The notes under the pieces are model-generated. The model did not search any database. It was given only the letters and a program-made list of their open reading frames with translations, and was not told the DNA's origin. This document shows positions 13,580 to 19,180 of a stretch of 19,180 bases of DNA, one piece after another. The translations under genes and the position numbers were made by a program. Positions within the stretch are counted from its first letter, which is position 1. Every line of letters begins with the position of its first letter. The stretch is from an uncultured Odoribacter sp. (lineage in GTDB: Bacteria; Bacteroidota; Bacteroidia; Bacteroidales; Marinifilaceae), in the NCBI GenBank assembly GCA_900548135.1, contig URJC01000013.1, forward strand, positions 1 through 19,180, read 5' to 3'.

Positions 13580-14965
13580 ATGAAAAATAGAAATATAGGA
13601 TTAATAGGAATCTGCTTGTTTGCCTTTTGTTCCTGCGACAGTTGGTTATCGGTTTCTCCTTCGAATGAGATGCCTGTGGAGGATCAGTTTGGTTCGGAAC
13701 AGGGAGTGAAGGATGCATTGGCCGGGGCCTATGTCTTGGTCAAGGATCAGAATTTATACGGGAAAGCCCTTAGCTTTGGATACATTGAGAATATGGCATC
13801 ATTGTGGGATGCTGCAGTAGCTTCCGTTGAGGAGTCATTGACATTGCATGAATACGATAAGGTGACGGGGGCGGTAGATAATCTCTATGGGAAAATGTAT
13901 AATGCTATTGCAAATGTCAACAATATCCTGGATCATATCCATGCAGATAATGGGGTTTTGCTTACTCCGGGTATGTACGAGATCATCCGGGGAGAATGTC
14001 TGGCGTTACGGGCTTTTTTGCATTTCGACCTGATGCGCTTGTTTGGTCCTGTTCCGGCCGACTTAGAAGCCGGGGGGGCGAGGTTGCCCTATGTCAGAGT
14101 GGTATCGAAGGAGATCAAACTTCCGGTTTCTTATGATGAATACAAGGATTTTTTGTTGAAGGATTTGAGGGATGCGGCAGCCCTGTTGAAGGAGTATGAT
14201 CCTATCGTGGTGGAAGGTTCGGTGACAGATGAGTTCCTGGTCAGGAGAACTTGCCGGATGAATTATTATGCCGTAAAAGCTTTGCAGGCCCGTGCATTCC
14301 TTTGGTATGGCGAAAAAGAAAATGCTTATGCGGCAGCTATGGAAGTGATTGAGGCTAAAAATAGTGACGGATCAAAGAAATTTGATATTGAGGCTATCAA
14401 GACCGCTTTCCCCGGTCAGGATTTTATAATTTATCCGGAACAGATTTTCGGATTGTATGATCACCAGTTGGATGACAAATATTCATCTTTTTTTCAAACA
14501 GGAATTTTATATAAAGGGACCTCTTCACAGGAGATCATGAAAAACCTGTACGGGAATACAGGTAAAGATTTCCGGGAACTGTATTTGTGGGAACTACAGC
14601 GTCTTGTGGACGGGGATCGTTATACGATAAAAAAATACAATGTTACTTTAGGGGTTAAACAAATTCCTTTGATCCGGCTGAGTGAGCTATATTTTATCGC
14701 TATAGAAAGCGGCAGTGCAGAACAAGCCCAAAAGCTGTGGGACGAGTACAGGGATTCCAGGGTATTGGACAGAAAGGACCTTCCAACTGATCCTGAGCAA
14801 TTGCAGCAGGAGATCTTGACGGAATTCCGGAAAGAATTTTATGCCGAAGGGCAATTATTCTATCTGTATAAACGCTATAATTCTCCTCGTGAAGATATTC
14901 TTTTTGCCAATTCCCGTTTAGTGGTTAATTACATATTACCATTGCCCAAAACAGAGTTGAAATGA
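13580..14965 (+). CDS. susD-like: SusD/RagB-family surface lipoprotein
   Basis: This is a 461-residue protein from the ATG at 13580. An in-frame TTG at 13550 adds ten non-signal residues. The lipoprotein signal is MKNRNIGLIGICLFAFCSC, with Cys-19 the likely lipidated residue and an acidic Asp straight after, as favoured for Bacteroidota surface export. Family hallmarks are the helix RGECLALRAFLHFDLMRLFG (about 137-156), the TPR-like helices around NYYAVKALQARAFLWYGEKENAYAAAMEVI, and the C-terminal IPLIRLSELYFIAIESG and EFRKEFYAEGQLFYLYKR. It is the substrate-binding lid on the adjacent SusC barrel. It is slightly short for the family but complete at both ends. Confidence 0.96.
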   Translation: MKNRNIGLIGICLFAFCSCDSWLSVSPSNEMPVEDQFGSEQGVKDALAGAYVLVKDQNLYGKALSFGYIENMASLWDAAVASVEESLTLHEYDKVTGAVDNLYGKMYNAIANVNNILDHIHADNGVLLTPGMYEIIRGECLALRAFLHFDLMRLFGPVPADLEAGGARLPYVRVVSKEIKLPVSYDEYKDFLLKDLRDAAALLKEYDPIVVEGSVTDEFLVRRTCRMNYYAVKALQARAFLWYGEKENAYAAAMEVIEAKNSDGSKKFDIEAIKTAFPGQDFIIYPEQIFGLYDHQLDDKYSSFFQTGILYKGTSSQEIMKNLYGNTGKDFRELYLWELQRLVDGDRYTIKKYNVTLGVKQIPLIRLSELYFIAIESGSAEQAQKLWDEYRDSRVLDRKDLPTDPEQLQQEILTEFRKEFYAEGQLFYLYKRYNSPREDILFANSRLVVNYILPLPKTELK

Positions 14966-15009
14966 GAAACTAACAGATAGTTAAATGTTTGAATCTAATT
15001 GAAAATAGG

Positions 15010-15768
15010 ATGAAAAAGATAATCATATTAGCTGCAATGACCGGGATTTTCTGGGGATGTGATCAGGATGAATATATGGTCTATGAGGATGATGCCCGTT
15101 TGCAATTCGGTCCTACACCGGATAAGATATATACCCAACAGTCGGAATGGGAAGATACGGTAAAGACTTTTTCGTTTTTGTCGGTAGATGCTGACAAAAT
15201 GCTGGATACCGTTTATTTTGATATTTACAGTATTGGTGTTGTCAGTACGGTTGAGCGTCGTTATGAACTTGAGCAGGTTGTGATTGATAGTGCGGATAAT
15301 GCAGAGCCTGGCGTACATTATAAGGCTTTTGACGATCCGGAGGTCAGCGGAATGTATGTGATTCCTGCCCATAGTGCCCATGCTGTGGTACCGGTGGTGG
15401 TGATGCGCGATACCTCATTGGACAGCCGGGAATACGTGCTGAAATTCAGGATTAAGGAAAATGAAAATTTCAAGTTGGGTGATCGTGGCAAACAATGGCG
15501 TAAACTTTACTTGTCGGACGTGTTGCTGCGGCCTACCAAGTGGAATGACGGTTATTTCGGAACTTATAGCAAAGTGAAACATCGGTTTATGATGGAGCAG
15601 ACCGGATTGAAATGGGACGATGAGTACCTGGAGATAGTGCTGAGTGATGTTTCCATGGGGTACTATTGGCAGGGAAAATTCCGGGAATTATTGTATGCCT
15701 ATAATCATGATCCGGAGAATAAGGATGTGCCCTTAAAAGATGAAAATGGATGGGAAGTGAAATTTTAA
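15010..15768 (+). CDS. DUF4843-type surface lipoprotein
   Basis: This is a 252-residue protein from the ATG at 15010; a TTG at 14989 in frame is a less likely start. The signal MKKIIILAAMTGIFWGC gives lipidated Cys-17 followed by DQDE, an acidic run consistent with surface export. The body is beta-rich, with features I associate with DUF4843 proteins of SusC/D loci: DARLQFG near the start, VYFDIYSIGVVSTVERRYELEQV, EPGVHYKAFDDPEV, and a C-terminal WNDGYFGTYSKVKHRFMMEQTG. It probably binds substrate at the surface with SusD. It stands 44 bp after SusD and 12 bp before the next lipoprotein gene. No enzymatic motif is seen. Confidence 0.85.
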   Translation: MKKIIILAAMTGIFWGCDQDEYMVYEDDARLQFGPTPDKIYTQQSEWEDTVKTFSFLSVDADKMLDTVYFDIYSIGVVSTVERRYELEQVVIDSADNAEPGVHYKAFDDPEVSGMYVIPAHSAHAVVPVVVMRDTSLDSREYVLKFRIKENENFKLGDRGKQWRKLYLSDVLLRPTKWNDGYFGTYSKVKHRFMMEQTGLKWDDEYLEIVLSDVSMGYYWQGKFRELLYAYNHDPENKDVPLKDENGWEVKF

Positions 15769-15780
15769 AATAGCAAGATC

Positions 15781-17328
15781 ATGAAAAATAAGATAATAAT
15801 CGGTTTAATACTTGTCATAGGGGTATTTTTAACCTCCTGTTTTGAAGATCTGGGTAATTATGATTATACATCCAATGAGGTAATTACCATCGGAGGAGAT
15901 ATAAAGAAAGATTATTCAGTCGTGCAGTTTACCAGTAAACTGACTATCCGTCCGGAAGTAAGTTCCAATATACCCGGAGCGGAGTTTGAATATGCTTATT
16001 GGGTATATGATAAGGATCAGGGATCACAAGTTCCCGACACCCTTTTGGTTGGAAAGAAAGATCTGGAAGAGTATGTGGTGGGATTGCCTTCTAAAACTTA
16101 CAAGCTGATCTTTCAGGCTAAAAATGTAAAAACAGGAATTCAGGGATTCTGGGAGGCAACTTTGAATGTGACGACCACTTCTAATCACGGTTGGTATATA
16201 TTAAAAAGCGAAGATGGGAAATGTGATATGGACTACTATAATATGGCCGGAGAGAAGGCGGAAAATGTACTGCTGGCTTCCTGTGGCAGACAGTTGGAGG
16301 GAGATCAGGCAGAACGGATAACAGTGGGTACAAACTATGCCGATCCGGAAGATCTGGATCCGAAGACGAATACTTTCCGGAAAACCACGGTCCTTTTTCC
16401 GGTGAGTAACCGGGATGCCAAGGCGGTGAGGTTATCCACCGGAAAGATTATCAATGATTTTCCGGAAATGTTTCAGGAAGAACCGGCGGAACCTTATGCG
16501 CCGGGAATGGCTTTTGCTACCGGTATGGCACAATTTATCCTGAATCAGGGAAAGGTGTATTATTTCTGGCCCTATACCTCTGCTTTGAGTAAATTCTCTG
16601 TGGAATTGGCCCGGAATGAGACTTTTGATCCGTACCGGATATCAAAATACATGATGTACGCTACCCCTAATCCGATCGGGTTTGATGAAGTCAGTACTTC
16701 TTTTGTTGCCATTCCGGGAAATGGAACAACATTGATATCTATGACAGATATGCCGGGTACTGAATTAAGTGCCAATCATACGCAGATGAATCTGTTGTGG
16801 GCAGGCAGTAAGGGTTTATATGATATAGAGCATTATGCGGTCATGCAGGAACAACAGGATCCGTCCCGGAAATTTATTGCTTATATTACTTGCCTTGGGA
16901 ATAGTATGACAATTAAGCGGGATAATCTGGAATCGACAGATCCGGCTTATGGGGCTTCGTTGTTCACTTTGAATCATTCATCTTCACAAATCTTGTATTT
17001 TGTAAATGGGCATGAGTTGTGGTCCCGGAGTATTGCTGCAGTGCCTGGAGTGAATTCCAAACTGGAGGTGGTGCTTCCGGAAGGGGAGATTGTTTTTATC
17101 AAACATATGCCCTATAGTGTTTATGGTAAGCCGGAAGAATCGTTTGATTACCTGCTGATCGGGACTATAAAGGACGGTAATTATGAGGTGGTCGGGTATA
17201 CGTTGGATGCAGGAGGCCGTCCCGCCGATCCGGAGCCTGCCTTGCATTTTGCAGGAAAGGGTAAAGTGGGTGATGTCATTTTTGTATTTCCCAGTGTATC
17301 GGGTACAACATTCGTACCTTCTTACTGA
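15781..17328 (+). CDS. PKD-like family surface lipoprotein
   Basis: This is a 515-residue lipoprotein. Residues 1-20 are a signal with lipobox LTSC, Cys-20 followed by FEDLGNYDY, which is the typical start of PKD-like lipoproteins in SusC/D loci (a variant of CxDLGNYDY). Residues about 30-135 form an Ig/PKD-like region (PEVSSNIPGAEFEYAYWVYDKDQ...YKLIFQAKNVKTGIQGFWEATLNV). HGWYILKSEDGKCDMDYYNM opens the larger second half, which resembles a beta-propeller-like array. No catalytic residues stand out, so it is probably a substrate-capture or scaffold subunit. Only 12 bp separate it from the DUF4843 gene, and 33 bp from the thioredoxin-like gene. Confidence 0.85.
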   Translation: MKNKIIIGLILVIGVFLTSCFEDLGNYDYTSNEVITIGGDIKKDYSVVQFTSKLTIRPEVSSNIPGAEFEYAYWVYDKDQGSQVPDTLLVGKKDLEEYVVGLPSKTYKLIFQAKNVKTGIQGFWEATLNVTTTSNHGWYILKSEDGKCDMDYYNMAGEKAENVLLASCGRQLEGDQAERITVGTNYADPEDLDPKTNTFRKTTVLFPVSNRDAKAVRLSTGKIINDFPEMFQEEPAEPYAPGMAFATGMAQFILNQGKVYYFWPYTSALSKFSVELARNETFDPYRISKYMMYATPNPIGFDEVSTSFVAIPGNGTTLISMTDMPGTELSANHTQMNLLWAGSKGLYDIEHYAVMQEQQDPSRKFIAYITCLGNSMTIKRDNLESTDPAYGASLFTLNHSSSQILYFVNGHELWSRSIAAVPGVNSKLEVVLPEGEIVFIKHMPYSVYGKPEESFDYLLIGTIKDGNYEVVGYTLDAGGRPADPEPALHFAGKGKVGDVIFVFPSVSGTTFVPSY

Positions 17329-17361
17329 TAGGATTTTAACACTTAATTCAAAAAATGAATC

Positions 17362-18444
17362 ATGAAAAATCAATTTTTTACAATAATGGTTTGCCTCTTG
17401 ATGTGTACTTTGGGTGTGAATGGACAGAAAAAGCAGGCAGCCGGAGTCAATTTCGAGAAGAATTATGCTGAGGCTTTGGCCAAAGTAGGAAAAAGCAAAC
17501 AAAAACAGGGTCTGGTTTTTGTATATTGTTATCAGGAAGGTAATTCTGCCTGTGCCAAGATGGGGAATCTGGTATTGAAAAGCCGACAGGTGGGTGATTT
17601 TATCAACCAGCACTTTGTGAGTACCCGGATAGATGTCGGACAGGCTGGAAATGAAGAATTTGTGAAACGTTATCCCATGTCTGTATTACCTGCCTTTTTT
17701 GTTTTGGATAAGACGGGAGAAGAAATCGGACGTTTCTGCGGGTCTGCCGATCCGGAGGTTTTTCTGGAAAAATTGCATTATGCTATGGATCCGGCCAATT
17801 CGGTGAAAGCGAAATTGGAAGCTTTTAACCGGGATAAAACAACTGCCCGGGGACGCGAATGCATGGAAGCTTATTATCGGGCTGGGAGAATAAAGGAAAT
17901 GGCAGAGTTTGTTGAAAGTATTTTTTATGCCTATCCTCCGGAAGAAAGGTATTCTGTTGAAATGTGGAAGTATGTGGCACCTGCATTAATGAACACCACT
18001 TCTAAAGTTTTTGCTGTTTTTCTGTCAGAAAAGTATATCGCTAATCAATATCTGGGGAAATCAGTCGTAGACGAAGCTTTGGCTAAATCGATACGTCAGT
18101 ATGCCTTTTGGTATGTTGCCGGAAAATTGAAAGATAAACCCGAAGATGCTTTAGCGTTGATCAGCCGTCTGGCCCTGATCGACGATCAGAATCTGGCGTC
18201 CCATTATATTTGTGTTGCCAGCCAATTATATACTCAAAAGCCTTTTAGTCATGATAAGGTGTACGGTTATATTCTGAACTATCTTTCTGCCGAAAAGGTG
18301 TGTGCTTTGGAAGCAGAGGACAGGGAATTTGTGGAACATTTCCTGATGAACATAGAGGGGATGCCGCAGCAGTTGATCGAGCGCTATCAGAAAGACCGGG
18401 AAGCTTATTTCAAAAAGCAGTTGGAACAGGGTGTTTCCAAATGA
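17362..18444 (+). CDS. Secreted thioredoxin-like protein lacking the nucleophilic cysteine (NSAC site)
   Basis: This is a 360-residue protein. A signal peptide spans about 1-21 (FFTIMVCLLMCTLGVNGQ). The thioredoxin-like domain is at about 30-145: LVFVYCYQEGNSACAKMGNLVL aligns by eye with the family pattern DCYTTWCGPCKMM, so the usual W-C-G-P-C reads G-N-S-A-C. Cys-64 is in the resolving position, the attacking cysteine is Asn-61, and the tryptophan is gone. The cis-proline loop SVLPAFFVLD (Pro-110) is kept. Residues about 150-360 are helical with repeat-like character. It probably no longer works as an ordinary dithiol oxidoreductase. A binding, chaperone or monothiol role is possible, with Cys-56 as a conceivable alternative partner. 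It occupies the same slot after a PKD-like lipoprotein as the intact TlpA protein at 878-2224. Confidence 0.85.
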   Translation: MKNQFFTIMVCLLMCTLGVNGQKKQAAGVNFEKNYAEALAKVGKSKQKQGLVFVYCYQEGNSACAKMGNLVLKSRQVGDFINQHFVSTRIDVGQAGNEEFVKRYPMSVLPAFFVLDKTGEEIGRFCGSADPEVFLEKLHYAMDPANSVKAKLEAFNRDKTTARGRECMEAYYRAGRIKEMAEFVESIFYAYPPEERYSVEMWKYVAPALMNTTSKVFAVFLSEKYIANQYLGKSVVDEALAKSIRQYAFWYVAGKLKDKPEDALALISRLALIDDQNLASHYICVASQLYTQKPFSHDKVYGYILNYLSAEKVCALEAEDREFVEHFLMNIEGMPQQLIERYQKDREAYFKKQLEQGVSK

Positions 18445-18485
18445 AAATTTTGCCGGTAGGTTTTCTTTAATCGGAAAAGATAAAG

Positions 18486-19180
18486 ATGATGAGAAATTTT
18501 TATTGCCGGCTTTGGTTGGCGGGGCTGATTGTTTCAGCCCTGCAGACTCAGGCAATGGGGATAGACATGTCCGAGTACGGGCCTGACACTGTGGTTAACA
18601 AACAGTCCGGTAAACTGTTTGCTAAGGGGATGCTGAGTCCATTCTGCCGGGAAGGAAGGTATTATTGGCGGATTCCGGATTCGTTGCTGGATCGCGACTG
18701 GTTGTTGGTGTGCCGTATTGAAGCTGCTGCTGATCACCTGCAACCGTAGCCGTAATGACGGGTATGCAGGTGATCAGGTGAATACGGCTTTATATCGTTT
18801 TGAAAAGAAAAACGACAAGCAGTTGTATTTACGGAGAATGGTGCTGAATGAACGGGCTGACACGTCCGGCGTTATTTTCCCGGCTTACCGCAAATCTAAT
18901 GTACAGGGGATCGTAATGGCTTTCGACGTGAGGGCTTATGCGAATGAAGAGTATGAAATTGATGTCACAGATTGGCTGCAATCGGATACTGATTTGTTGT
19001 ATTTTTCGGCTACAGCAAGGGGGGTATTGCGCTTAGGCGGGCAACAGAGAGACAAATCGGAGGTTTTATCAGTCAGGGCTTATGACCGGAATGTAGAAAT
19101 CCGGACACAGAAAACCTATGCTTTACAGGGAGGTTTGGGGATGGCGACCTATCTGTTACATACCTCTCTGTTACTGTTAC
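18486..19180 (+). pseudogene. Zinc-dependent metalloprotease (DUF5118/DUF5117 type), frameshifted, 3' end outside window
   Basis: The first frame runs from ATG 18486 (or 18489) to TAG at 18747-18749: a signal peptide (FYCRLWLAGLIVSALQTQAMG) followed by GKLFAKGMLSPFCREGRYYWRIPDSLLDRDWLLVCRI, typical of the DUF5118 start. The homology then continues one base later, in the frame of 18736, which stays open to the window end: NDGYAGDQVNTALYRF, LYLRRMVLN, IVMAFDVRAY, YEIDVTDWL and LGGQQRDKSEV, ending HTSLLLL, which are DUF5117-like. Dropping one base at about 18733-18741 joins the two (for example ...AAADHCNRSRND...). The zinc-binding HExxH region would lie beyond the window. Either this is a genuine inactivating mutation or a base-calling error. 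Full-length relatives are about 800 residues. Confidence 0.82.
18730..18777. repeat. Perfect 13-bp inverted repeat at the frameshift
   Basis: CTGATCACCTGCA (18730-18742) is the exact reverse complement of TGCAGGTGATCAG (18765-18777), with a 22-nt spacer. The right arm encodes the AGDQ motif of the protease. The left arm holds the extra base that breaks the reading frame. Confidence 0.9.

Noticed and set aside
16984..17613. Reverse-strand ORF of 209 codons across the PKD-like and thioredoxin-like genes
   Set aside because: It is antisense to two well-supported genes and their junction, with no domain or ribosome site of its own.
18725..18750. Programmed ribosomal frameshifting in the metalloprotease
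   Set aside because: A +1 shift would be needed. No slippery run or stop-codon-based shift site like that of prfB is present at the joint, and a templated insertion in the inverted repeat explains it better.

Overview
The window looks like a gut-type Bacteroidota (Bacteroidales) chromosome. The evidence is the SusC/SusD pair, an ECF sigma factor with a FecR anti-sigma factor, a SusC carrying an STN domain, DUF4843 and PKD-like lipoproteins, and a near absence of strong Shine-Dalgarno sites. The combination is most reminiscent of Odoribacteraceae (Butyricimonas/Odoribacter), but that genus-level placement is inference. All convincing genes are on the + strand. No tRNA, rRNA, CRISPR array or transposase gene was seen.

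Region 1 (1-2286) is the tail of one SusC/D-type locus. It holds the C-terminal part of a probable PKD-like surface lipoprotein, a strong stem-loop, and a secreted TlpA-type thioredoxin with an intact WCGPC site, closed by a 14-bp hairpin.

Region 2 (2287-8196) is a compact unit I cannot assign to a named system. A 16-bp inverted repeat encloses a possible 27-codon Cys-Pro-Cys peptide. It is followed by a membrane-anchored thioredoxin-fold protein with three CxxC motifs, overlapping by ATGA with the first of two paralogous outer-membrane beta-barrel proteins. The second barrel gene follows, preceded by a 55-codon open frame that also ends in an ATGA overlap. A palindrome and a stem-loop close the unit. 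The stem-loop shares an 18/20 core with the first stem-loop of the window, in opposite orientation.

Region 3 (8200-19180, continuing past the window) is a complete-looking SusC/D-type operon: ECF sigma, FecR, a hairpin, SusC with STN domain, SusD, DUF4843 lipoprotein, PKD-like lipoprotein, a thioredoxin-like protein that has lost its nucleophilic cysteine, and a DUF5117/DUF5118-type zinc metalloprotease. The expected logic is substrate sensing through the SusC STN domain to FecR and the sigma factor, surface capture by SusD and lipoproteins, and TonB-driven import. No carbohydrate-active enzyme is present and a metalloprotease is, so a peptide or protein substrate is a reasonable guess.

The most striking observations are: (i) the metalloprotease reading frame is broken by one base exactly in the left arm of a perfect 13-bp inverted repeat, the signature expected of a quasipalindrome-templated mutation; (ii) the inverted repeat that brackets a candidate micro-ORF ahead of the three-CxxC protein; and (iii) the oriented stem-loop repeat family.
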